Positions 7,200 through 16,300 of a stretch of 52,880 nucleotides of DNA are shown here, in pieces. The position numbers were made by a program, and so were the translations under genes. The stretch is from Aeromicrobium sp. Its GTDB lineage: Bacteria; Actinomycetota; Actinomycetes; Propionibacteriales; Nocardioidaceae. Within the stretch, counting starts at the first letter, position 1; every line of letters begins with the position of its first letter. The stretch covers positions 1 to 52,880 of the forward strand of contig NZ_JAGLCD010000014.1 of the NCBI RefSeq assembly GCF_023146395.1, written 5' to 3'. The notes beneath the pieces are model-generated. The model saw only the letters and a program-made list of their open reading frames with translations. It searched no databases and had not been told where the DNA came from.

Positions 7200-7603
7200 A
7201 GTCCCGCCCACCTGAGCACGTCCCGCCCGGCGCCGGCCGCGTCGCGGGCGAAGCTCTCGGCGACGTCGAAGACCTCACCGGCCCCGTCGGCCACCGCGGC
7301 GGCGAGCTCCTCGACCGTGCGTCCCGCGGTGGCCAGGAGGCTCGTGAGCACCTGCTGGCGATCCTCCAGCGCCGCGGCCAGCTCGTCGAGGCGGTCGGCC
7401 GTGGTGCGGTACCGCTCGGCGATCACCGTGACCTCGCGCTGGCGGGCCTCGAGCTCGCCGCGGAACCGGTCGGCGGCGTCACTGACCCAGGCCACCGACG
7501 ACGACTGCAGCACCTCGGCCGCGACGGCGTCGACCCGCTCGGCCCACGCCCGGACGCGACGCGCGTGCTCGCGCACCTCGCCCGGATCGCCACCGATCAT
7601 CAT
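7196..7603 (-). CDS. WXG100-like protein
   Basis: A 135-residue, almost wholly helical protein. A helix-turn-helix with VAWVSDAADRFRGEL near residues 38-52 sits where WXG100 proteins carry W-x-G; here the turn reads W-V-S. Long coiled helices follow (about 52-85 and 90-130). WXG100 proteins are secreted as helical hairpins by ESX/type VII systems. No ESX core gene (EccC or others) is in the window. The ATG at 7603 lies six bases after a TACCGT -10, so the operon is probably leaderless; an ATG at 7600 is also possible. Confidence 0.6.
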   Translation of the reverse strand: MMIGGDPGEVREHARRVRAWAERVDAVAAEVLQSSSVAWVSDAADRFRGELEARQREVTVIAERYRTTADRLDELAAALEDRQQVLTSLLATAGRTVEELAAAVADGAGEVFDVAESFARDAAGAGRDVLRWAGL

Positions 7604-7609
7604 CGGTCC

Positions 7610-7615
7610 ACGGTA
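7610..7615 (-). promoter_or_regulatory. -10 element of a leaderless promoter (TACCGT)
   Basis: On the minus strand TACCGT is followed by six bases and the ATG at 7603. It would drive the WXG-like/EspG-like/hydrolase operon. Confidence 0.45.
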
Positions 7616-7677
7616 GGACGGCGGCCGGGCCGCGTCAGCCCCTCACGCGGAAGTGGGGAGAGGTCCCCATGACGGCG

Positions 7678-9051
7678 TCAGGACCGGGAGATGCTGACCA
7701 TCTCGTCGCGCGCGACGACCTTCTTGCGCTCGCGCTGGTGCGTGTCGTTGGCCCCGAGCTCGACCTCGTGGGCGTCGAGCTTCTCCCAGCCCTCCCAGGT
7801 CGTGTACTCGATGCCGCGACCGTCGAGGTAGCGGTCGAACGCCGCCGGATCGGGCTGCTCGGCGGCCGTGAGCTGCGGCGCGTCGGCGACGAGCATCCCG
7901 ATCGTCTCGGCCGCGTCCGACTTGGTGTGGCCGATCAGGCCGACCGGACCGCGCTTGATCCAGCCCGTGGCGTAGACGCCCGGGATGGGGCTGCCGTCGA
8001 TGTCGACCACATGACCGCCGTCGTTGGGCAGCACGGCCGCGTTCTGGTCGAACGGCAGGCCCGGGAGGTTGTCGGAGTGGTAGCCGATCGCCCGGTAGAC
8101 GGCCTGGACGGGCCAGTCCTGGTACTCGCCGGTGCCGCGCACGTTGCCCGTGCCGTCGAGCTCGGTGATCTCCGTGCGCAGGCCGACGACCTTGCCGTCC
8201 TCGCCGAGCACCTCGACGGGGTTCTGGCAGAAGTGGATGTGGATGCGGTGCGGTGCGCCCGAGGGCTCCTTCGCGAGGTAGTTCTGCAGCACGTCGACCA
8301 CGAGCTTCTGGCTCTTGGCCGCCCGGATGGCCTCCATCGAGCCCTCGTCGAACTCGAAGCCCTCGGGGTGCACGATGACGTCGATCGTGGGCGAGTGCGA
8401 CAGCTCGCGCAGCTCCATCGGCGTGAACTTGACCTGGGCCGGACCGCGACGCGCGAAGACGTGGACGTCCTTGGCGACGTTCTTCTGCAGGCCCGCGTAG
8501 ACGTTGTCGGGGATCTCGGTCACGAGCAGCTCGTCGGCCGTCTTGGCCAGGATGCGGGCGATGTCGAGGCCCACGTTGCCGACGCCCAGGACCGCGATGG
8601 TCTCGGCGTGCGGCTGGAAGTCCCACTCGCGCGGGGCGTCGGGGTGACCGTCGTACCAGTACACGAAGTCGGCCGCGCCGTAGGAGCCCTCGAGGTCGAT
8701 GCCCGGGATCGTCAGGTCACGGTCGCGGCGGGCGCCCGTGGCGAACACGACCGCGTCGTAGAACTGCTGCAGCTCCTCGAGCTTGACGTCGGCGCCGAAG
8801 CTGACGTTGCCGAAGAAGCGGATGTCGGGGTTGGCCATGACCCGCTTGAGCGCCTTGATGATCTCCTTGATCCGCGGGTGGTCCGGCGCGACGCCGTAGC
8901 GGATCAGGCCGAACGGCGTGGGGTCGCGATCGAGGAGGTCGACGGCCACCCCGTCGAACCCCTCGGGCAGCTCGGCCTTCGTGAGGATGTCGGCGGCGTA
9001 GACGCCGGCAGGTCCGGCACCGACGATGCCGACACGCAGCTTCCTGGTCAT
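7678..9051 (-). CDS. fprA: Ferredoxin/adrenodoxin-type NADP+ reductase FprA
   Basis: A 457-residue flavoprotein. MTRKLRVGIVGAGPAGVYAA carries the FAD-binding GxGxxG, IRYGVAPDHPRIKEI the conserved FAD-domain block, and VLGVGNVGLDIARIL the NADP-binding fold. GVYATGWIKRGPVGLIGHTK near the C-terminus is a family signature. It passes electrons from NADPH to ferredoxin; FdxA at 1015-1338 is a plausible partner. AGGAG lies eight bases before the ATG at 9051; the longer reading to 9105 lacks support. A weak iron-box-like sequence upstream (9079-9097) hints at iron control. Confidence 0.93.
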   Translation of the reverse strand: MTRKLRVGIVGAGPAGVYAADILTKAELPEGFDGVAVDLLDRDPTPFGLIRYGVAPDHPRIKEIIKALKRVMANPDIRFFGNVSFGADVKLEELQQFYDAVVFATGARRDRDLTIPGIDLEGSYGAADFVYWYDGHPDAPREWDFQPHAETIAVLGVGNVGLDIARILAKTADELLVTEIPDNVYAGLQKNVAKDVHVFARRGPAQVKFTPMELRELSHSPTIDVIVHPEGFEFDEGSMEAIRAAKSQKLVVDVLQNYLAKEPSGAPHRIHIHFCQNPVEVLGEDGKVVGLRTEITELDGTGNVRGTGEYQDWPVQAVYRAIGYHSDNLPGLPFDQNAAVLPNDGGHVVDIDGSPIPGVYATGWIKRGPVGLIGHTKSDAAETIGMLVADAPQLTAAEQPDPAAFDRYLDGRGIEYTTWEGWEKLDAHEVELGANDTHQRERKKVVARDEMVSISRS

Positions 9052-9078
9052 TTCGGGCACTCCTGAGGAGAAGACAAC

Positions 9079-9097
9079 GAAGGCAAGCCTAAAGCGA
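9079..9097 (-). promoter_or_regulatory. Weak DtxR/IdeR iron-box candidate
   Basis: On the minus strand the 19-mer contains TTTAGGCTTGCCTT, matching the core TTAGGCT and the CCT half of the DtxR/IdeR consensus, but only about 11 of 19 positions agree. It lies about 30 bases upstream of fprA, in position to control it. Confidence 0.25.
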
Positions 9098-9159
9098 CCC
9101 GACAACTCCCGGGAAATCCAGTCCGCGATGTGGGTGCCGGTCGCGTGACCCGCGTCACA

Positions 9160-9681
9160 TCAGCGGGCCCTCAGGACGCGGACGGCCTTGGCGTCGGAGT
9201 CCCAGTGGCGCAGGGCGCTCGGCTCACCGACGAGCTCGCGCGGGATGTCGGCGAGGAGGTCGAGCGCCTGCGCGAGCCGGGCGTCGTCGAGGCGCCGCGC
9301 GAGCGTGACGTGCGGGGTCCAGCGGCCGGGCCGCGTGAGGTCCGGTCGGCCCGGCGCGCCGGCCATCGCCGCGTCGACCGCGGCGTGGGTCGCGAGCAGC
9401 GCAGCGCTCGGGATCACTGCGCGCGACACCACCGAGGACCGCCGCCCGCGGAACACCAGGAGGCCCCCGAGCCGGATCTGATCCGGGAGGGGCACGGCCG
9501 TGAGACGGCCGGCCGTCGCGGCGTCGAGCGCCGAGGCGACGCCCAGGGTGACGTGCGGTGCATTCGTGAGGCCGAGGTGCAGCGCCTGGCTCGGCAGGCC
9601 CGCGGCGGCGAGCACCTCCCACTCCGCCCGGACGGCTGAGTCGAGCTCGTCGTCCAACGTCAGCTCGATGGTCTGCGGCAC
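9160..9681 (-). CDS. 2'-5' RNA ligase / LigT-like 2H phosphoesterase
   Basis: A 173-residue protein with the two H-x-T motifs that define the 2H superfamily: PHVTLG (His43) and PHVTLA (near residue 122), about 80 residues apart as usual. Family members open 2',3'-cyclic phosphates or hydrolyse cyclic nucleotides. The long open frame to 9957 overlaps the VWA gene and is not used. The GTG at 9681 is chosen because TACGGT ends seven bases upstream, giving a leaderless start. The gene lies 22 bases downstream of the VWA gene on the same strand. Confidence 0.8.
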   Translation of the reverse strand: MPQTIELTLDDELDSAVRAEWEVLAAAGLPSQALHLGLTNAPHVTLGVASALDAATAGRLTAVPLPDQIRLGGLLVFRGRRSSVVSRAVIPSAALLATHAAVDAAMAGAPGRPDLTRPGRWTPHVTLARRLDDARLAQALDLLADIPRELVGEPSALRHWDSDAKAVRVLRAR

Positions 9682-9688
9682 GGTCTCG

Positions 9689-9694
9689 ACCGTA
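9689..9694 (-). promoter_or_regulatory. -10 element of a leaderless promoter (TACGGT)
   Basis: Seven bases separate this minus-strand TANNNT element from the GTG at 9681. It overlaps the intergenic gap after the VWA gene. Confidence 0.4.
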
Positions 9695-9703
9695 GCGACC
9701 GGA

Positions 9704-11809
9704 TCAGCCGGCCCAGAAGCCGCGGCCGGGCCAGCCGCCCCGGAAGCCGGGGTCGGAACCGGGACCGAACCCACCGGCACCGCCAGTACCGCCAGGACCG
9801 CCGCCGCGGCGCGACCCGAGATAGGACTCCACGACCGCGACGCCGAGGTCGTCGAGCTCGGGCGAGACGACCGAACCGCCCACGCGACGCGCCATCTGGT
9901 CGATGAAGCGCGCCAGCCCCGGATCCTCGCCGAGGCGGAAGAACGTGGTCTGCGCACCGAGGCGCATCGAGGCCTCCAGCTCGCGCACCGACACCGCGAT
10001 CGTGACCGGGTGCGGCGGATAGCTGAACCAGACGTCGCCGCTGCCCTCCAGGTGCGAGGTGGGTTCGCCGTCGGTCACGATCAGCAGCACCGGCTGGGCG
10101 TTCGGATGCTGGCGGAAGTGCCGGTTCGCCAGCAGCAGGGCGTGGTGCAGGTTGGTGCCCTTGGCGTACTCCGGCTCCAGGGCGGTCAGCTCCTCGATCT
10201 CCATCGTCTCGGCGTGGCGCCCGAACGCGACGAGCTGCAGCGCGTCTCCGCGGAACCGCGTGCTGATGAGCGTGTGCAGGGCGAGCGCCGTGCGCTTCAT
10301 CGGCACCCACCGCCCGTCCATCGCCATCGAGAACGAGGTGTCGACGAGTAGCGCCACGCAGGCCTGGGTGCGGTCCTCGGTCTCCTGCACCTCGACGTCG
10401 CCGATCTGCAGCCGCACCCCGCCCGTGGACATCGACTCCGGCGTGCCGCCCTCGCCCACGGTGCGCTGGATCGCGTTGGTGACGGTGCGGGTGACGTCCC
10501 ACGGCTCGGTGTCGCCGAACGCCCACTCACGGGTGGCGCCGGAGCGTTCACCCGCCGCGCCGGCCCGCCGTGTCTCGCGCTGGCCCCGGCGTCCCGACAT
10601 CGCCTGCGCGACGTCGCGGAGCAGCGCCTTGCCCAGCTGGCGCATCGCCTTCGGCGTGAGCCGGAGCTGTCCGTCGGTGCCGCGCTGCACCGCCCCCGAC
10701 TCGCGCAGGGCGCGTTCGAGGTCCTTGAGGGTCGACAGGTCGACGACGCCGTCGTCTCCGAGCTGTCGCGACAGGGCGTCGAGATCGACGTCGTCGAGGC
10801 TCGCACCGCGATAGGACTGCGCGAGCTGCTCGGCCAGCGCGTCGAGATCGGCCAGGTCCTGGAACACCCCGGTGCCGTCGCCGAGCCCGACGCCCTGCTC
10901 GCCGTCCATCGGCGTGGAGCCACCCCAGTCCTCGCCGGGACGCAGCGACTGCAGACTCGCATCGAGCCGGCCGAGCGCGTCGTTCAGCTGCGGCGACCCG
11001 AACGCCTGCGCCGAGAGCTGCATCAGCTCCTGACGCTGCTCGGGCGTCATCGAGCTCATCATGCGCTGGGCCGCCGCCGACCGTCGCGCCATCTGGTCGA
11101 GCAGCTCGTCCAGGTCCTGCGGAAGCGTGCCGTCGTCGGCGCGGAAGAACTCGCCGTGCTCGTCCATGAAGGCGTCGAAGTCGGCCTGCGTGTCGGTGCC
11201 CTCGCGGCGCTGGTCGAGCAGGTCGTTGAGGTCGTCGAGCATCCGGTTGACGGCGGCGCGGTCGGCGTCCGTGGCGTTCTCGAGCGCGTCCTTCATCCCG
11301 GCGAAGCGCTGGTCGAGCAGCTCGCGCCCCAGCAGGTCCTTGATGCGTTCGTAGTCCTCGCGCGCCTGCGTGCTCTTCCACGGGTAGGTCGAGAGCTCGC
11401 GCACCGCGGCGGCCGGCGAACCGGGCAGCGCATCGAGCTGCAGCTCGGCGAGGGCCCGCTCGCCGTCGTCGAGGTCGACGTCGCGCGCGAGCTGCCCACG
11501 CTCGGCCAGCACGGCCCGGTCGAGCAGCTCCTTGACCTCGGCCAGCGTGCCGTCGAGCTTGTGCCGCTGCATCAGGTCACGGCGCTTCTCGGCGACGCGA
11601 CGCGCGAGGTCGTCCAGGCCCCGCTGGTCGGTGCCACCGCGCCGGAGGAACTCGCGCAGGGCGCGCTCGGGCGAGTACCCCGCCATGACGTCCTCACCGA
11701 TCGCGTCCAGCGCCTCGCTGAGGTCGACCGGCGGCGCGAGCGGATCGGGGCCGCCGGTGTAACGGCCGTAGCGCGACGCGCGGGTCAGGCGCCGGTTCTG
11801 ACGGGTCAT
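9704..11809 (-). CDS. VWA-domain protein, ChlD-like partner of the upstream AAA+ ATPase
   Basis: A 701-residue protein. The first about 470 residues are charged and helical, with repeated Asp/Leu/Arg-rich segments. A VWA domain follows (about 475-660) with a MIDAS motif, VDTSFSM (D-x-S-x-S), and TDGEPT near its end. The C-terminus is a Gly/Pro-rich tail. It lies 16 bases downstream of a MoxR/ChlI-type ATPase, and GGGAG precedes the ATG by seven bases. MoxR-VWA pairs act as metal-chelatase-like or protein-maturation machines. The arrangement resembles mycobacterial Rv0958-Rv0959. The client is unknown; no cobalamin or chlorophyll gene is nearby. Confidence 0.8.
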   Translation of the reverse strand: MTRQNRRLTRASRYGRYTGGPDPLAPPVDLSEALDAIGEDVMAGYSPERALREFLRRGGTDQRGLDDLARRVAEKRRDLMQRHKLDGTLAEVKELLDRAVLAERGQLARDVDLDDGERALAELQLDALPGSPAAAVRELSTYPWKSTQAREDYERIKDLLGRELLDQRFAGMKDALENATDADRAAVNRMLDDLNDLLDQRREGTDTQADFDAFMDEHGEFFRADDGTLPQDLDELLDQMARRSAAAQRMMSSMTPEQRQELMQLSAQAFGSPQLNDALGRLDASLQSLRPGEDWGGSTPMDGEQGVGLGDGTGVFQDLADLDALAEQLAQSYRGASLDDVDLDALSRQLGDDGVVDLSTLKDLERALRESGAVQRGTDGQLRLTPKAMRQLGKALLRDVAQAMSGRRGQRETRRAGAAGERSGATREWAFGDTEPWDVTRTVTNAIQRTVGEGGTPESMSTGGVRLQIGDVEVQETEDRTQACVALLVDTSFSMAMDGRWVPMKRTALALHTLISTRFRGDALQLVAFGRHAETMEIEELTALEPEYAKGTNLHHALLLANRHFRQHPNAQPVLLIVTDGEPTSHLEGSGDVWFSYPPHPVTIAVSVRELEASMRLGAQTTFFRLGEDPGLARFIDQMARRVGGSVVSPELDDLGVAVVESYLGSRRGGGPGGTGGAGGFGPGSDPGFRGGWPGRGFWAG

Positions 11810-11825
11810 GGATCGACTCCCACCC

Positions 11826-13241
11826 TCAGCCGTACACCGTCTCGCCGCCAGCCGAGTCCTTGGCGATCCGGCGAGCCAGGAACAGGCCCTCGAGCGCCAG
11901 CTCGATCGCGCTGGCCCGTTCGCCGTCGTCGCCGGCCCCGACGCGATCGGCGACCTGGTCGTAGAGATCGGACTCGCCCAGCACGGGCAACCCCGCCAGG
12001 AAGTCGCGGGCGCTGACCTGCTCGCCGGTGGCGACCAGGTCGCCGCCCTCGAGCGCCTCGACCACCAGATCGAAGTCGATCCCCGTGAAGAGCCCCTGGA
12101 CCGTCGCGGCCGTGGCGGTGCGCAGGAGGTGGTCGAGCACGAGCTCCTCGCGACCCTCCTCGCCCGACTCGAACTCGATCTTGCCGCCGAGCACATCGAC
12201 CGCGGTCTCCAGGTCGACGGGGCGCGCCACCGCCCGCTCCTCGCCCTGCCGCGTCGCGCGGTGCAGCGCGGCCGCCGCGATGGTCTCGGCTCCGGCGATC
12301 GCGAACCGGGCGCTGACGCCGCTGCGCTGGTCGACCGCCGACGACTCGCGCAGGGCGCGGGTGAACCGCGCCAGCACCTCGATGAGCTGGTCGGGCACCT
12401 CGGCGACGAGCTGGGCCTCCTGGCGGATGACCGCGATCTCGTCGACGAGCGCGAGCGGGTAGTGCGTGCGGATCTCGGCCCCGAACCGGTCCTTCAACGG
12501 CGTGATGATGCGGCCGCGGTTGGTGTAGTCCTCCGGGTTGGCGCTGGCAACGACCAGGACGTCGAGCGGCAGCCGCAGCACGTAGCCGCGGATCTGGATG
12601 TCGCGCTCCTCCATCACGTTGAGCATCGCGACCTGGATGCGCTCGGCCAGGTCGGGCAGCTCGTTGATGGCCACGATGCCGCCGTGGCTGCGCGGGATCA
12701 GTCCGAAGTGGATCGTCTCCGGGTCGCCCAGGCTGCGCCCCTCGGCGACCTTCATCGGGTCGACGTCGCCGATCAGGTCGGCGACGCTCGTGTCCGGCGT
12801 GGCCAGCTTCTCGGCATAGCGGGTGTCGCGGTGCCGCCAGACGACGGGCAGGTCGTCACCGAGCTCCTTGGCACGGCGGATGCTGGTCGTGGTGATCGGC
12901 GCGTAGGGGTGCTCGCCGAGCTCGGAGCCGTCGATGACCGGCGTCCACTCGTCGAGCAGGCCCACGAGCGTGCGCAGGAGGCGCGTCTTGCCCTGACCGC
13001 GCTCGCCGAGCAGCACGATGTCGTGCCCGGCGATGAGCGCACGCTCGAGCTGAGGCACGACGGTGTCCTCGAAGCCGTGCAGGCCCGGCCAGGGGTCGCG
13101 GCCCTCGGCGAGCGCAGCCAGCAGGTTGTCGCGGATCTCGACCCGCAGCGGGCGCTGGACGTGACCCGAGGCACGCAGCTGGCCGACGGTCGTGGGGGAC
13201 GGGGCCGTGGGGAACGGGGCAGACGGGGACTGGGCAGTCAC
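11826..13241 (-). CDS. MoxR/ChlI-type AAA+ ATPase
   Basis: A 471-residue ATPase. Walker A is GERGQGKTR (about residues 76-84). The Walker B region reads GGIVAINELPDL (near 190), with Asn-Glu where most members have Asp-Glu. Sensor 1 is VVASANPEDY, and an arginine-rich segment, PLKDRFGAEIRTHYPL, follows. The pattern matches magnesium-chelatase ChlI-like ATPases paired with VWA proteins. The start is a GTG at 13241, seven bases after TAGCGT (leaderless); upstream codons in the same frame are low-complexity and have no support. It is the first gene of a two-gene operon. Confidence 0.82.
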   Translation of the reverse strand: MTAQSPSAPFPTAPSPTTVGQLRASGHVQRPLRVEIRDNLLAALAEGRDPWPGLHGFEDTVVPQLERALIAGHDIVLLGERGQGKTRLLRTLVGLLDEWTPVIDGSELGEHPYAPITTTSIRRAKELGDDLPVVWRHRDTRYAEKLATPDTSVADLIGDVDPMKVAEGRSLGDPETIHFGLIPRSHGGIVAINELPDLAERIQVAMLNVMEERDIQIRGYVLRLPLDVLVVASANPEDYTNRGRIITPLKDRFGAEIRTHYPLALVDEIAVIRQEAQLVAEVPDQLIEVLARFTRALRESSAVDQRSGVSARFAIAGAETIAAAALHRATRQGEERAVARPVDLETAVDVLGGKIEFESGEEGREELVLDHLLRTATAATVQGLFTGIDFDLVVEALEGGDLVATGEQVSARDFLAGLPVLGESDLYDQVADRVGAGDDGERASAIELALEGLFLARRIAKDSAGGETVYG

Positions 13242-13248
13242 GACGCCG

Positions 13249-13254
13249 ACGCTA
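13249..13254 (-). promoter_or_regulatory. -10 element of a leaderless promoter (TAGCGT)
   Basis: On the minus strand TAGCGT is followed by seven bases and the GTG at 13241. It serves the MoxR-VWA operon. Confidence 0.45.
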
Positions 13255-13308
13255 CTCCCGCCCTCCACGCCGCGCCCGGCGTCCGGCGCCGGCCGCACCG
13301 GCCCCCGG

Positions 13309-16300
13309 TCAGGTCGCCCGCCGACCGCGGGCCACCAACCATCCGCCGACAGCCACGAGGCCGATCGCGGCGAGCAGGAGCGACAGGTCGAGCGGGAGGC
13401 CGGTACCGGGCAAGGTCCGGTCGGTGCCGGCGGGCCCGGTCGAGCCACCCGCGCCACCGCCACCGTCGCCGGAGCCACCCGTCCCGCCATCGCCACCGGA
13501 GCCACCCCCGGAGCCACCGCCGGAGCCGTCACCGCCCGGGCCGGCCGCCGCCGGGACGAGGGTGAACGTCGAGACCGTGGTGTCGTGGGTCGCGCCGTAC
13601 GGGTCGACCGTGTGGACGTACCAGCCGTGGTCACCGAGCTCAGTCAGGTCCCAGGCCATCGCGGCGACCGTGCCGCTCGGCACGTCCTGCACCGCGCCGA
13701 TCTCCTGGGTCGTCAGGACCTCCGCCGTGAACCCCGACGTCGCGAGGGTCTTGTCGCTCGGGGTGATGCGCAGCGCGTCGTAGCCGATCTCGAAGTCCTG
13801 GTACCGGTACGGGTCGGGACCGGGCTCGAGCAGCGACGGGTCCTCGGAGTTGTAGACGTCCAGCGACGGCGAGTACGTGCGCACCCGCATCGACTGGCCC
13901 TCGTTGTCGAACTGCAGGAGCCGCAGGAAGCCCTGGCCACCCTCCGGCAGACCCTGGTAGTCGAAGAGCATCGCGTACACGTCGCGGTCGACCACGCCGT
14001 CGCCGTCGTCGTCGAACTGGTCGACCCGCGTGAAGGCGTCGTGATAGTGCCCCGACAGGACCATCCGCACGTTCGGGTTGGTCGCGACGACCTCGTCGAG
14101 GATCTGCTGCGGCACCGGGCCGAGCCCACCCGTCGTCAGCATGAACTCGTGCAGGTTCACGATCGCGACCCGCTCGGGGTAGCGCGCGAGCACGTCGTTC
14201 ATCCAGGCGATGTGGTCGGCCTGCGGGTCCCAGCCCATGGAGAGCATCAGGAAGTCGATGCCCCCGGCCGAGATCAGGTCGTAGTGGCCGCGGTTGTCCT
14301 GGTACGAGCCGCCGTACCAGGGGTTGCCGGCGTACCGGGCCTCCCCGAAGAACGCGGAGTACTGCGAGTAGTCCGAGAGCCCGCTGCCGACGTCGTGGTT
14401 GCCCGCGAGCACGCCGTAGGGCAGTCCGGCAGCGTCGAGCCGCGCGTACTCGGCGTCGGCGTTGGCCCACTGGTACGGCTGGTCGTAGTCGTCGACGATG
14501 TCGCCGGTGTGGATCAGGTACTGGATGTTCTGGTTCTCGCGCTGCGCCAGGACGTAGTCGTGGATCGCCGTCTGGTGCTGCACGAACTCCTCGTTGTAGT
14601 ACTGCGTGTCCGACTCCCACGCGATCGAGAAGTCGTAGTCCGACCGCGGGGTGTCGAGCGGGTTCGCCGGGGTCACGACCGAGTCGCGGGTGCTGAGGTC
14701 GGCACCGGCGAAGCCCTCCGAGTGCTGCACGAGCACCGTGATCGTGCCGTCGCGCACCGTCTCGCCCACGACGGCCGAGCCCTGCAGCGTGAAGGCCTCG
14801 TCGTCGACGCTCGTGCGGTGCCGGTCGAGCTCGATCCAGCGGGTGCCGTCGGTGGCCAGGGCGTACAGGATGACCTGCGAGTCCCGGTCGGCCGCGCCGT
14901 CCCAGGTGACCCGGACCCGCGCATCGGCGCCCGCCTCGGGCGGCACGGCGACGTCGAACGTGTAGTACGGCAGGGCGTCGGTGGCGGTGACCGGCGCGAG
15001 GCCGGCCTGGGCCGCGAGCTGCTGCGAGGCCAGCAGGCGGGCGGGCGAGGGCGCGGCCGGGTCGACCGGCGCCCCGCCACGCTCGAGCGAACGCGCGTCG
15101 TGGGTCGCGCCGCTCGCGGCCGTGACCTCGTCGTCGCCGAGCGCGAGCCGCTCCCCGCGACGGAACGAGACGTCGAGCGGATCGGCGGTGGGGTCCTCGA
15201 CGAGCGCCTGCAGCACGACCTTGCCGACCTCGACCTCGGAGCCGTCGACCGGCGCAACGCCGTCGGCGCCCGGCTGCTCCTCGGGGACCACGAACGTCAC
15301 GGCGCGCTCGGTGAGGTTGCCCACCGCGTCGGTCGCGACGACCGTGAGCACGTGGTCGCCCGCAGCGAGCACGACCGACGAGGTCGTGAACGGCAGCACG
15401 ACCGGATTGCCGTCGAACGTGGCGACCAGGTCGACGACCCCCGAGCCGGCCCCGTCCTCGACGGCCGCGTCGAGGACGATCTCGCCCTGGTAGACCCGTC
15501 CGTCCTCGACGCTCGGCGTCACGACGGGGGCGGTGTTGTCGACGAGCACCTGCGCCGAGGCGCGGTCGGGGCCGTCGGTCGCCACCACCTCGTGGGCACC
15601 GTCGTCGACGGTCGTCGTGTCCCAGTCGTGGGCCAGCGCGGTGAAGGCGTCGTCGCCGAGGTCGAAGACCGACGCGTAGACGTCGTTCTTGCCGGCGCTG
15701 TCGCCCATCAGGATCAGCTGCGACGGATCGTCGTAGCCGGCCGGGCGCAGGGTGCGCCCGTCGGGCAGCACCAGGCGCATGCCCGAGATCACGAAGTCGT
15801 CGTTGTTCTCGGCCTCGTCGATCCACGGCCCGGCCTTGGTGCCGGCCCAGACGTCGACCGACAGCGGCTCACCCTGCGTGACGTAGGTCAGCGGCACGGG
15901 CACGGCGATCGTCTCGGTGCGCTCGTAGGTGCCCTCGTCGAAGATGTGCAGCACGTCCTCGCCGATGCGCACGCCGTTGCGGAAGTAGAAGTCGGTCTGC
16001 GAGGTCTCGAACACGAAGTACGGCGTCGACTCCAGCGACGCGCGGGTCTGGACCGAGACGCCGTCGATCGTGAGGTCCAGGCTCGGCGGGTAGCTCTCGC
16101 CCGCGGCCGAGACGGTCGTCGTGCCACCGACGAAGTCGCCGTCGGCCACGTTGAGGCGGACCGGGTCGGAGCTCGCGCCGTCGACCAGGACGCGGCGGGT
16201 CTCGGTGCGGGTCACCTGCGTGCCGTCGGAGGCCTCGACGACGTACTCGAACCACTGCTTCCCCGCGACGTCCGCCGGGTGCACGACCGTGCCGAAGGCC

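Noticed and set aside
9127..9161. GATGTG/CACATC inverted repeat after the 2'-5' RNA ligase gene.
   Set aside because: The arms are six bp with a 23-base loop, too weak to call a terminator or operator.
13440..13545. Regular GGAGCCACC-like repeats that look like a short array.
   Set aside because: They encode the Gly/Ser-rich wall-spanning segment of the phosphoesterase. Units are imperfect and there are no spacers, so this is not a CRISPR array.
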